Shown one piece after another: positions 1 to 9,458 of a stretch of DNA of 64,000 nucleotides (position 1 is the first letter of the stretch; each line of letters begins with the position of its first letter). The DNA comes from Bacteroidetes bacterium MedPE-SWsnd-G1 (lineage in GTDB: Bacteria; Bacteroidota; Bacteroidia; Flavobacteriales; Flavobacteriaceae). The stretch covers positions 1-64,000 of the forward strand of contig MPDD01000001.1 in the NCBI GenBank assembly GCA_001874265.1, in the 5' to 3' direction. Below the pieces are notes generated by a model. That model did no database searches, was not told where the DNA came from, and worked only from the letters and a program-made list of their open reading frames with translations. Both the position numbers and the translations under genes were made by a program.

Positions 1-485
1 ATATACATAAGCCCAGTTATAGTAAAAATCATATTTAAAGAAAGATTTTCCAAAATTCCAATTTTTGAAAGGAAAAGAAATAAAATAGGAATAAAAAAAA
101 GAAGTATTGTCCACGTTATTTCGAAGTTAATTAAGTCTCTACCTAATTTATTAATGTTCTTTATTTTATCCTGTTTTGATGTCCATAATATAAATGGAAC
201 TAGAATCCCAAGCATTGGAAAAAACAAAAATGTAAGTGAGGAAAGATTTAGAAATACCAAATATTTTTTATCCTCTTTAATAGTCCAATCAATTAATTCA
301 TCTGGATTTACGCTCAATGCATTTGACAATCTTTTCAGCGATTCTCCAGTTGGGTTTGTAGAATTATTTTCAATACGTTGAATAGTTCTTAAACTTAACC
401 CTGATTCATCGGCAAGAGCCTCTTGAGACATACCTCTTTGATTTCTTAATTTTTTTAGTCTGATTGCTAAGTAGTTATTATTCAT
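1..485 (-). CDS. XRE-family helix-turn-helix regulator with C-terminal membrane segment (DUF4870-like); 3' end runs off the window
   Basis: My minus-strand translation from ATG at 485: MNNNYLAIRLKKLRNQRGMSQEALADESGLSLRTIQRIENNSTKPTGESLKRLSNALSVNPDELIDW..., an HTH_XRE pattern followed by hydrophobic helices. Absent from the ORF track because the stop lies outside the window. Confidence 0.85.
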   Translation of the reverse strand, partial: MNNNYLAIRLKKLRNQRGMSQEALADESGLSLRTIQRIENNSTNPTGESLKRLSNALSVNPDELIDWTIKEDKKYLVFLNLSSLTFLFFPMLGILVPFILWTSKQDKIKNINKLGRDLINFEITWTILLFFIPILFLFLSKIGILENLSLNMIFTITGLMY

Positions 486-963
486 TATGAATAGTGTTCA
501 TTTTCTTTATTCCATTATTTTTTTTTCGCATTATAGCAATTGTTATTGTTCCTAACAAAAAACCAGGTATTAATTGGATTAAAGAACCATAAACAACTTG
601 TTGAAATGCAGCTTGGGCAAAGTTATCAAAATGTAGGCTATAATGAGTTCCTATTTCCCATTTGTGATCAATCCACCAAATTACAGCCACTGGAAATCTT
701 GAAATTGGGGAAAATAGTAATAAACTTAAAAGGAGTACTCCTAAAGCGTTCTCTTCATTGTATAATTTAATTCCCCAATAAATCGCAAATGCTAATGTTA
801 ACCAGAGTAGTCCAATAATAAAAATAATCCTTTCAGGTAATCCAATAAGTTCAAGCGAAAAGCGAATTGGTGTTAATATTAATGCAAATAGTATTGCAGT
901 TTTAGCTAGGCGCAGAGCACGACGAAATGTTGTTTTTTGTTTAATGTTTATTTTTGTTTCCAT
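478..963 (-). CDS. Small integral membrane protein, hypothetical
   Basis: 161-aa ORF with several hydrophobic segments; its 3' end overlaps the start of the downstream HTH gene by 8 bp. Confidence 0.7.
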   Translation of the reverse strand: METKINIKQKTTFRRALRLAKTAILFALILTPIRFSLELIGLPERIIFIIGLLWLTLAFAIYWGIKLYNEENALGVLLLSLLLFSPISRFPVAVIWWIDHKWEIGTHYSLHFDNFAQAAFQQVVYGSLIQLIPGFLLGTITIAIMRKKNNGIKKMNTIHNE

Positions 964-1168
964 TAATTAACTATGATTAAATATCTGAAACAAAAGTAAA
1001 CAGTAGGGTAGGCATTGATGTCGTCATGTATAGGACATTATTACGTCATCTATGCTTAATTTCAGAAACATAGATAAAACAGCATTTTTTCTTGAAACTG
1101 AACACAATGTTTTTTATAGATGGTGTGATTCGTTTTTTTGTTAGACAATTTAATAACTAGATTTTATT

Positions 1169-1600
1169 TTAGAATCTTACTTGGTAAGCAAGAACTAAGC
1201 AAATTGATATGATTAATATGTTTATGAAAGCACGTGCTATCCATGGCAATTTTGAGTAGTCAATTTTGGCATAGTCTCCTAAAACCACAAAGATGCCCAT
1301 ACATAAGAACCAAGGTGTTAGTAGCAGGAAAAGCGCTTGTTTTAATAATATAACTGCTAGGTCATGTATAAAACCACAGACAACAAAAGTAATTACAAGA
1401 GCTAATGCTTTAGGTAAAACCAGTTTTAGTGGTTTAAAAATGTATTTCCCTAAATAATATCCCCAAATTGGGTTCCAGTATTTCCAAAATATGGAAAACC
1501 TCCCTGCACCTAGAGAGCGATATAACATATTGCGAAGCGAATCTCGATGCCCTAAGGGTACGCCGTTTCTTCTTTTTACGTAGTCAGATAAATTCAACAT
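1169..1600 (-). CDS. Short MBOAT-like membrane protein / putative acyltransferase
   Basis: 143 aa; RFSIFWKYWNPIWGYYLGKYIFKPL...TFVVCGFIHDLAV resembles the MBOAT C-terminal region with its conserved His. Confidence 0.55.
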   Translation of the reverse strand: MLNLSDYVKRRNGVPLGHRDSLRNMLYRSLGAGRFSIFWKYWNPIWGYYLGKYIFKPLKLVLPKALALVITFVVCGFIHDLAVILLKQALFLLLTPWFLCMGIFVVLGDYAKIDYSKLPWIARAFINILIISICLVLAYQVRF

Positions 1601-1608
1601 TTATGGAT

Positions 1609-1989
1609 TCAGTTTTTAATTCGCCAAGGTGGATTTAGTCGGTTTTCTCCGCCATAAAATAATATCAGCTGATTTCCGTCAAGATCTTTCAGCCTCGCTT
1701 CTCTCCACAACCAACTTTGGTCCGTTGGTTCTTGGTCAAACTCAATTCCATTTCTTTTTATGTTTTCAACGTGCTCATCAAGATTTTCGCATTCAAAATA
1801 CACATAAACTCCATCTCCTTTGGGTAGTTTGTTTGTTTGATGAATTGAAAAGGTTGCGTTTCCATTTGGGCATTCAAACCTTGCATAATGCGGAAGTGCT
1901 TTTATAATCAATTTCAAACCTAATTTTTCATAAAAGGGGATTGATTTTGTTAAGTCTAATGATGGAACTGTTATTTGGTTTAGGTTCAT
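1609..1989 (-). CDS. VOC family protein (glyoxalase/bleomycin-resistance fold)
   Basis: MNLNQITVPSLDLTKSIPFYEKLGLKLI...RLKDLDGNQLILFYGG pattern typical of VOC proteins. Confidence 0.85.
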   Translation of the reverse strand: MNLNQITVPSLDLTKSIPFYEKLGLKLIIKALPHYARFECPNGNATFSIHQTNKLPKGDGVYVYFECENLDEHVENIKRNGIEFDQEPTDQSWLWREARLKDLDGNQLILFYGGENRLNPPWRIKN

Positions 1990-2059
1990 TATTTAAATTA
2001 TTATTATCAAATAATACATGTTTGTGTGTGACTTTGTAGTGAGAAATAAGAATTAATTT

Positions 2060-2527
2060 TCACGTGATTGTTTCCGCTTTATGTCCAATTTTAAAGTTAC
2101 AAGAATTTGCAATAAAACAGAGTTCATTCGCTTTTTTGTGTAATTCATTTGCCTGTTCTATCATATTTACGTCAGTGATTTTTACTTTCGGATTAAGGGT
2201 AACTTCGCTAAACTTCCCGCTCCCGTTTTTAGTTTCCTCCATAATTCCCGTAGCCTTATCTACATATTCGGTAACTATAATTTTATGTGCTGAACATAGA
2301 TGTAAATAAAAAAGCATATGACAAGCAGATAAAGAAGATAAAAAAAGGTCTTCCGGATTATATCTTGTTTTATCTCCTAAAAAAGCAGGGTCAGATGAGC
2401 CATTGATTGCGGTATATTTTCCGCCACCTATTATTTTATGGTTTCTGCTATAAGACTTATAATTGAGAGTCCCATTTCCTTCGTTTCCTGTCCATTCAAC
2501 TTTTACTTCGTAATTGTGTTTTTTCAT
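2060..2527 (-). CDS. OsmC family protein
   Basis: 155 aa; NPEDLFLSSLSACHMLFYLHLC...NSCNFKIGHKAE is typical of the OsmC/Ohr family. Confidence 0.85.
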   Translation of the reverse strand: MKKHNYEVKVEWTGNEGNGTLNYKSYSRNHKIIGGGKYTAINGSSDPAFLGDKTRYNPEDLFLSSLSACHMLFYLHLCSAHKIIVTEYVDKATGIMEETKNGSGKFSEVTLNPKVKITDVNMIEQANELHKKANELCFIANSCNFKIGHKAETIT

Positions 2528-2583
2528 TCTGATTTCAAAATTTTATGGGATTTCTCAAATGCAGTACAACGCTAGTTGAATGT

Positions 2584-2714
2584 GTCACAACGGTTTGTTT
2601 AAGATTAGTTGCGGGAAATCAGCATTGATTTTCCGCCGTGGCACTAAGGTAATTAATCCGAGTGAATTTTCGGCAAGAATATACCGTAGCAATTAATTAT
2701 ACACGTTGTTGGCA
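2584..2714. repeat. Long imperfect palindrome (attC-like intergenic element B)
   Basis: Outer arm TGTCACAACGGTTTGTTTAAGATTAGTTGCGG pairs imperfectly with CCGTAGCAATTAATTATACACGTTGTTGGCA; inner hairpin GCGGGAAATCA-GCAT-TGATTTTCCGC. Confidence 0.55.
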
Positions 2715-2736
2715 AACGTATTTTTATGCAATGTTA

Positions 2737-3564
2737 TCAATTTTCTTGATTAATATATTTTAACCCTTCGTACAAAGCTATTAATGGTACAGAGCGATGG
2801 TTTTCTTTTTCAAAATATTCTATTGCCACATTTATAGGTTCATCCGATTTTTTAGTCATTAATGTATAAAAATCGTCGTGTCTTTTTTTATTCCTCTCAT
2901 AATTAGCTTCTCCTTGATTGGCAGTAGCGATGTATAATTTTTTATTTAATGATTTTGAAGAACTAGAATCAACTTTGTTTTTCATCGTCTCTTCATTCCA
3001 CCAAATACTAGGGTCAATAGAAATGTAAGCATTGAATACACTATTTTCATCCATAAAGGAATTTAGGGTAAGTAGCCCTCCTAAAGAGTGCCCAACAAGA
3101 GTTCTAAACGGTTCTGTCTTATACTTTTTATCAATATAAGGTACTAGTTCTTTCTCAATGAAATTCAAAAAAATTCTTCCACCTCCCATATTATTCGGTC
3201 GTTTGGTCTTAATTTTTGTAACTGTAAAATCTCGTTCTCGGTCAACATTCTCTATGGCTATAATAATACTTTCAGGCATTAAATTGTTTCGATTCCTATT
3301 AGAACTCATAAAATGTACTATTCCAGATGCTGTTTTAAAATGAGTATATCCATCCAATAATATGATAACTGGATATTTTTTATCAACTTCAGATGAATTA
3401 TTGTATGAATCAGGAAGACTTATTAAACAGGTTCTATCTTCATCTAAAATATTAGATTTAATAACGAACTTACTTCCTACTATAATATCTGTTTCATTCT
3501 GTCCAAATGTGGTTTGTACTCCTGAAAGAAGAATATATAAAATTACAAATGTCAAATTCTTCAT
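2737..3564 (-). CDS. Alpha/beta-hydrolase, putative esterase (Fes/IroE-like)
   Basis: Signal peptide; PVIILLDGYTHF, GHSLGGLLT nucleophile motif, ENHRSVPL near the C-terminus. Confidence 0.85.
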   Translation of the reverse strand: MKNLTFVILYILLSGVQTTFGQNETDIIVGSKFVIKSNILDEDRTCLISLPDSYNNSSEVDKKYPVIILLDGYTHFKTASGIVHFMSSNRNRNNLMPESIIIAIENVDRERDFTVTKIKTKRPNNMGGGRIFLNFIEKELVPYIDKKYKTEPFRTLVGHSLGGLLTLNSFMDENSVFNAYISIDPSIWWNEETMKNKVDSSSSKSLNKKLYIATANQGEANYERNKKRHDDFYTLMTKKSDEPINVAIEYFEKENHRSVPLIALYEGLKYINQEN

Positions 3565-3583
3565 AGTTTGCTTTATATGTTGG

Positions 3584-3715
3584 GTAACGGTTAGGCTATG
3601 ATTTCGTTGTGGAAAATGTCGGAGACTTTTCCGCTGTAGAAATCAGCCGTTTGGTTTGTTAAATTTATTATTTTTTGTTCTATTGTTACAATGAATTATA
3701 GCCAGTGTTGTACCT
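3584..3715. repeat. Long imperfect palindrome (attC-like intergenic element A)
   Basis: GGCTATGATTTCGTTGT (3594-3610) is inverted relative to ACAATGAATTATAGCC (3688-3703); inner stem GGAAAATGTC-GGA-GACTTTTCC (3611-3632). Confidence 0.6.
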
Positions 3716-3728
3716 AGTTTTTTTTATA

Positions 3729-5051
3729 TCAGCAATAATCATCTATGGAATCTTCTCCAGTCCATTCAAGTCCTAATACTAAATTGAGTTGTTTTTGTGC
3801 TCCTATTAAAGTGAAAAACGTGCCTAGATTTTCGTGAACAAATTTTTCGTTTTCAATGTAAACTTTTGCAAGAGCGAATGGTTTTATACTATTACTTGTC
3901 GTCAATACAATCATTACACTCATATCTTCCGATAATTGAGACTCCGCAACCGAAGATTCGCCGTATTGATTTTTTGAAAAGGTACTACCTTTGGTAAGTT
4001 TTTCTTTGTATTTCTCAATTGAACTATCAATAATTGTTGTCGGGCAATTTGGAAATTCGCTTTCGGTTTTCCATTTTTTTTGCATTGCATTTGTTGTTAT
4101 TGATTGTGTTAAGAAATCTTCTTTAGAATAATCATCCTTTTGTTGAACAGCTTTGGAAAATAATTCTAAAATATTTCGATATTCTTCTGTTGGCTTTCTA
4201 TAAAACACATCTCTGCGAATATGTTCGTAGAATCTACCATTATAAATTATTTCATACCAATAAAAAGCAATGTGACTTGATGAAAGATCTTGAATTGCTG
4301 TAACTTTCATTTGTTGGCTGTTGGTCATCTCTTTTTCTAATACAAAATGTATTTCGTCATCTTGACAGAAAAGTATATCTCCTTTGTTCAAATTATCGTA
4401 ATACGACTTTATGGGATGTCTTCCAATAATTTTGGGTGTATTAGGATTTTTTGGTTTGTTTGAAGTTTTTATATCTGTTTTTAAATTGAAAGGATTGAAT
4501 TTCGTGTGAATCCATTCTCCTAATTGACCTCCTTTGGGAATTTTACCCTCTTTAGCCCAATTTTCTAAATTTCTTCTGGTGTTGTCCGATTCTTCTTTTG
4601 TAACCGTTCTCATCCATTCAAAATTTTGTTCAAGCTCTCCGTCAGTTGGTTTGGAAGGATTGTCGAGGAAATTGTCAATACTTCCGTACTTGAAAATTAT
4701 TCTTGATAGAGTTATAGGATTAAGTAAAATGTTTTCTAATCTAGTAATCCATCTTAAGTTTTCAGGTCTATTATTTTTTTTGTTAGTGTCGATATGGTCA
4801 ACAATATGTTGTACAGAAGGCTGTTTTCCGTGAAAAGCAGTTGCCACAATTCTATGAACTGTTTCTGATGAGAAGTTCATATAACCTTTATTCTTACATG
4901 GTTTACCGAAAGTCCATTTTTCGTCTAATGGTCTTTTTCTTTTGTTTGTTCTTTGGAGTCTGAAAACAGAACCATTTTCTCTTACACGATAGGTTTCACT
5001 ACGATATTCGCAGATTTTTTCAGTTTTATTTATGTCAAATAGATTGTCCAA
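3729..5051 (-). CDS. NUMOD4/HNH endonuclease-like protein with long C-terminal region of unknown function
   Basis: VHRIVATAFHG...VQHIVDHIDTNKKNNRPENLRWITRLEN is the HNH_3 motif; the ~300-aa C-terminal part is not recognised. Confidence 0.75.
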   Translation of the reverse strand: MDNLFDINKTEKICEYRSETYRVRENGSVFRLQRTNKRKRPLDEKWTFGKPCKNKGYMNFSSETVHRIVATAFHGKQPSVQHIVDHIDTNKKNNRPENLRWITRLENILLNPITLSRIIFKYGSIDNFLDNPSKPTDGELEQNFEWMRTVTKEESDNTRRNLENWAKEGKIPKGGQLGEWIHTKFNPFNLKTDIKTSNKPKNPNTPKIIGRHPIKSYYDNLNKGDILFCQDDEIHFVLEKEMTNSQQMKVTAIQDLSSSHIAFYWYEIIYNGRFYEHIRRDVFYRKPTEEYRNILELFSKAVQQKDDYSKEDFLTQSITTNAMQKKWKTESEFPNCPTTIIDSSIEKYKEKLTKGSTFSKNQYGESSVAESQLSEDMSVMIVLTTSNSIKPFALAKVYIENEKFVHENLGTFFTLIGAQKQLNLVLGLEWTGEDSIDDYC

Positions 5052-5181
5052 ATATTTCTGGATTAATTTGGTTCTAAAATTAGGTACAACTTGTTATATC
5101 ATAAGAATATATACTTTTATCCTGGCGCTATTTCCGGATAAACGTAGTTTTCTGTGAGTTTATCTATTTTATTCTTTTAGT

Positions 5182-8007
5182 TTAATGCGCATCCAACCAA
5201 TTGTCGCCCATATCCATATCTACATCCAGCGGAATAGACAATTTGTAAGCGTTCTCCATTTCGTCTTTAATAATCGGTTTCAATATTTCTAATTCGTCTT
5301 TATGTATATCAAAAACCAATTCATCATGCACCTGCAATAACATCTTAGATTTGTAGTTTTCTTTTTCAAATCGGTTTTGAATATTAATCATCGCAATTTT
5401 AATAATATCGGCTGCGCTACCTTGTATAGGTGCGTTTACCGCATTTCGCTCCGCTGCTCCACGAACAATTGCGTTTTGCGAGTTTATATTTTTTAAATAG
5501 CGTCTTCTGCCTAACAAAGTTTCTACATAGCCGTTGTCTCTTGCAAAATCTATTTGTTTGGCTATGTATGCTTTTAAGGTAGGGTAGGTTTCGTAATAAG
5601 TGTCAATTAGGGCTTTCGATTCTTTTCTGCTTAAATTGGTTTGATTGCTCAAACCAAATGCAGAAACGCCATAAATAATTCCAAAATTTACGGTCTTGGC
5701 ATGGCTACGTTGTTCTCTGGTAACTTCGTCCAAAGCAACATCAAATACTTTTGCGGCCGTTGCACGGTGAATGTCTTCTCCGTTTAAAAAGGAACTTTTC
5801 ATGGTTTCATCGCCACTTAATTCCGCAATTAAACGCAATTCTATTTGCGAATAATCCGCTGCCAATAGCGTGTAGTTTTTGTCTCTAGGAACAAAGGCTT
5901 TACGCACTTGCTGGCCACGTTCCGTTCTTATTGGAATATTCTGTAGGTTCGGATTGTTAGAACTTAATCTACCTGTCGCAGCTACCGCTTGGCTATAAGT
6001 AGTATGAATTCTATTGGTTTCTGAATTGATTTCATTTGGCAAGGCATCTACGTAGGTGTTTTTTAGTTTTACCAAGCCTCTCCATTTTAAAATATTGGCT
6101 ACAATTTCATGGTCATTGGCCAAATAAGACAGTACATCTTCACTTGTTTTGTATTGGCCTGTTTTTGTTTTCTTTGGTTTATCCACCAATTTTAAATGAT
6201 CGAACAAAACCTCTCCCAACTGTTTTGGTGAAGCCAAATTAAATTCAACTGCCGCTTCACCATAGATGCTCGTCTCCAATTCAAGAATGTCTTTGTTTAA
6301 ATCCTCAGATAAACTATTGAGGAAGTCGGCATCTACATTAATGCCTTCTATTTCCATTTTAGCCAAGACTTTTAATAAAGGAATTTCAATTTCTGAAAAT
6401 AGTTTTGTCAATCCGTTTTCTTTCAGTTCTTTTTCAAAAACTTGTTTTAATTGAAATGTAATATCGGCATCTTCAACAGCATATTCTGTTTGATCTTCAA
6501 CAGAAACATCGCGCATTGTTTTTTGATTTTTACCTTTCTTGCCAATCAAGGATTCTATTGAGATAGGTTGGTAGTTTAAATAAGACTCTGCCAGCACATT
6601 CATGTTATGCCTCATGTCTGGATTGATGAGGTAATGCGCAAGCATGGTATCAAAAATAGGACCTTTAACTTCGATGCTATAATTGCTTAAAACCTTGATA
6701 TCGTATTTGATATTTTGCCCAATTTTTTCAATTCCATCATTTTCAAAAAACGCTTTGAACTTATCCAAAATAACTAAGGCCTCATTTTTATCTTCTGGTA
6801 TTGGTAAGTAATATCCCTTTCCTTTTTCAAAAGAAAATGCGATTCCGACTAATTGTGCTTCAAACGTATTTAAGCTTGTAGTTTCGGTATCAAAACAAAC
6901 CGATTTTTGTTGCATCAATTTTTTTAAGAGAAGGTTTTGCGCCAATTTATTATTAATATGTTGGTAAAAATGATTGGTGTTTTTTGCTTCCTGAAATCCG
7001 GTAATTACTTCAGCCGGCGCATCGCTTGGCGCTGCAAATAAATCTAATTGTGAAGTACTTGGTGCATTGCCTCCAGCTTCCGAAACTGGTGTTGTTTTTT
7101 CTTCGGTTTTATTTTCTGTTGGGGCTTTAAAAATTCGTTGAAAATTTTCAAACGTACGTCTAAATTCCAATTCTTGAAAAATGTCTGACACCGCTTGAAA
7201 ATCTGGAGTAGATAATTCAAAATTCTCTTCATGAAACTGCACAGGGCAATCGAGTATAATGGTAGCCAATTGCTTAGATAAAAGCCCTAGTTCTTTGTTA
7301 GCTTCTACCTTTTCTTTCATTTTTCCTTTCAGTTCATGTGTGTTGGCAAGCAAGCCTTCCATAGAACCATAAGCTTTTAAGAATTTCTTCGCCGTTTTGT
7401 CTCCAACACCAGGTAAACCAGGAATGTTGTCTACAGCATCTCCCATCATTCCTAAATAATCAATAACCTGTTTTGGATCTTCAATTTCAAATTTTTCTTT
7501 TACTTTTTCTACATCCCAAATTTCAATACCGTTCCCCATTCTTGCAGGTCGATACATCACCACATTATCAGTTACCAATTGTGCATAATCTTTATCAGGG
7601 GTAACCATAAAGGTTTTGTAGCCAGCCTTGTCTGCCTGCACAGAAAGTGTTCCAATTAAATCGTCGGCTTCTATACCTGCAACTTCTATAATAGGAATAT
7701 TCATAGCCTCTAATATCTTATGAATATATGGCACCGCAATTTTAATCGCTTCTGGGGTTTCCTGTCTGTTGGCTTTATATTCTGGAAAAGCTTCAACTCT
7801 GGCCGATGATCCTCCTTTATCAAAAGCAACGGCTAAATGATCTGGTTTTTCGCGTCTAATAACATCTAATAAGGAATTGGTAAAGCCTAAAATAGCAGAG
7901 GTGTCCATTCCTTTAGAATTGATTCTTGGATTTTTTATAAGTGCGTAATAACCTCTAAAAATTAAGGCAAAGGCATCAAGAAGAAAGAGTCTTTTTTGTT
8001 CTGGCAT
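5182..8007 (-). CDS. polA: DNA polymerase I
   Basis: 5' nuclease domain (MPEQKRLFLLDAFALIFRGYYAL), 3'-5' exonuclease (CFDTETTSL), polymerase motifs (AADYSQIELRLIAELSGD, VHDELVFD). Start moved to the internal Met at 8007 rather than the upstream ORF start at 8070. Confidence 0.97.
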   Translation of the reverse strand: MPEQKRLFLLDAFALIFRGYYALIKNPRINSKGMDTSAILGFTNSLLDVIRREKPDHLAVAFDKGGSSARVEAFPEYKANRQETPEAIKIAVPYIHKILEAMNIPIIEVAGIEADDLIGTLSVQADKAGYKTFMVTPDKDYAQLVTDNVVMYRPARMGNGIEIWDVEKVKEKFEIEDPKQVIDYLGMMGDAVDNIPGLPGVGDKTAKKFLKAYGSMEGLLANTHELKGKMKEKVEANKELGLLSKQLATIILDCPVQFHEENFELSTPDFQAVSDIFQELEFRRTFENFQRIFKAPTENKTEEKTTPVSEAGGNAPSTSQLDLFAAPSDAPAEVITGFQEAKNTNHFYQHINNKLAQNLLLKKLMQQKSVCFDTETTSLNTFEAQLVGIAFSFEKGKGYYLPIPEDKNEALVILDKFKAFFENDGIEKIGQNIKYDIKVLSNYSIEVKGPIFDTMLAHYLINPDMRHNMNVLAESYLNYQPISIESLIGKKGKNQKTMRDVSVEDQTEYAVEDADITFQLKQVFEKELKENGLTKLFSEIEIPLLKVLAKMEIEGINVDADFLNSLSEDLNKDILELETSIYGEAAVEFNLASPKQLGEVLFDHLKLVDKPKKTKTGQYKTSEDVLSYLANDHEIVANILKWRGLVKLKNTYVDALPNEINSETNRIHTTYSQAVAATGRLSSNNPNLQNIPIRTERGQQVRKAFVPRDKNYTLLAADYSQIELRLIAELSGDETMKSSFLNGEDIHRATAAKVFDVALDEVTREQRSHAKTVNFGIIYGVSAFGLSNQTNLSRKESKALIDTYYETYPTLKAYIAKQIDFARDNGYVETLLGRRRYLKNINSQNAIVRGAAERNAVNAPIQGSAADIIKIAMINIQNRFEKENYKSKMLLQVHDELVFDIHKDELEILKPIIKDEMENAYKLSIPLDVDMDMGDNWLDAH

Positions 8008-8167
8008 GTGTAAATAATTATTGAAAGTAAAAATACTAAAATCAGTCGACCTTGTTTGTAATATTTCCAAAACAAATTCGTCATACTACTTTTAACAAGA
8101 GATTAACCCTAACAGGGAACACTACTTAACAATAATTAAAATACTTTTACCTCAAATTAAACTGTTT

Positions 8168-9385
8168 ATGCTTCGTTGGATTATTTTTATTGGAATTTTA
8201 TTAATTGCGGATTTTTATGCGTTTCAAAGTTTTAAAACAGTTGTAAAAAGTAAAATTGGGCTGTGGGTTTATTGGCTTGTTTCTTTAGCAATAATTGCCA
8301 ATGTAATTTATCAAATCGAAACTAGTGATAGAAGTAATGGGATGCCTCAATCTTTAATGTTAAGTTTTGGATTGGTTATTCTTTCATTTGTGCCAAAGTT
8401 GTTCATGCTGCTTTTTATGTTTGGTGAAGATATCAGTAGAATTATTCGACTGTCTATTAACTTTTTTAAAGGTGAAGGTGTTTCAATTCCAGGTAGAAGA
8501 GGGTTTATAGGAAAATTGGCCTTAGGTGTTGCTGCGATTCCTTTTGCGTCCATTTTATACGGAATGACTCGAGGGAAATACAATTATCAGATTGTGAAAC
8601 ACACCTTATTTTTTGATGATTTGCCAGAAGCGTTTGATGGGTTTAAACTAACACAAATTTCAGATGTGCATAGTGGTAGTTTTGACAATGCTGAAAAGAT
8701 TTCACACGGTATAGATTTGATTAATGAACAAGAGAGTGATGTTATTTTGTTTACGGGTGATATCGTAAATAATGTGGCGAGTGAAATGGATGATTGGATT
8801 CCTTATTTTAAAAAGTTAAAGGCAAAACAAGGAAAATATTCAGTTCTTGGAAATCATGATTATGGAGAATATGTGAGTTTTAATTCTGTACAAGAAAAGG
8901 AACAAAATTTTCAAGCCATAAAAGATATTCACCCAAAAATAGGGTTCGATTTATTGTTGAATGATAGTGTATATTTGGAGAGAGAGAATGAAAAAATTGC
9001 ATTGATTGGGGTAGAAAATTGGGGAACACGATTTAAAAAGGCTGGAGACTTGCAAAAGGCGACTGCTAAAATTAATAAAGAAGATTTTAAAATATTAATG
9101 AGTCACGATCCTTCGCATTGGGAGTCTGAAGTGAAAAATCACGAAGATAAATTCCATTTAACTTTAAGTGGACATACCCACGGAATGCAATTTGGTATCG
9201 AGATTCCTGGGTTTAAATGGAGTCCGGTGCAGTATGTTTACAAAAAATGGGCAGGTATGTATGAAGAATTTGGGCGCTATATAAATGTAAATCGAGGATT
9301 TGGATTTTTAGCCTTTCCAGGTCGTGTAGGTATTTGGCCAGAGATTTCGGTAATTACACTAAAGAAGAAAAAACAAACCGCTTAG
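8168..9385 (+). CDS. Membrane-anchored metallophosphoesterase
   Basis: N-terminal TM segments; QISDVHSG, GDIVNN, LGNHDYGEY, LSGHTHGMQ motifs. Confidence 0.92.
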   Translation: MLRWIIFIGILLIADFYAFQSFKTVVKSKIGLWVYWLVSLAIIANVIYQIETSDRSNGMPQSLMLSFGLVILSFVPKLFMLLFMFGEDISRIIRLSINFFKGEGVSIPGRRGFIGKLALGVAAIPFASILYGMTRGKYNYQIVKHTLFFDDLPEAFDGFKLTQISDVHSGSFDNAEKISHGIDLINEQESDVILFTGDIVNNVASEMDDWIPYFKKLKAKQGKYSVLGNHDYGEYVSFNSVQEKEQNFQAIKDIHPKIGFDLLLNDSVYLERENEKIALIGVENWGTRFKKAGDLQKATAKINKEDFKILMSHDPSHWESEVKNHEDKFHLTLSGHTHGMQFGIEIPGFKWSPVQYVYKKWAGMYEEFGRYINVNRGFGFLAFPGRVGIWPEISVITLKKKKQTA

Positions 9386-9458
9386 TCTGTTTTCTCAAAA
9401 ATTCTTTTATATTTAGCCGTAAATTATACACCTTCAATCGGTTAAAAAAGTATTTAAG

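Noticed and set aside
2584-3715. Canonical class-1-like integron attC sites
   Set aside because: Palindromes are attC-like in size and layout, but cores do not match RYYYAAC/GTTRRRY well and no IntI is present; reported as attC-like only.
5182-8070. polA start at 8070
   Set aside because: The extra 21 residues are atypical; MPEQKRLFLLDAFALIFRGYYAL at 8007 matches PolA N-termini.
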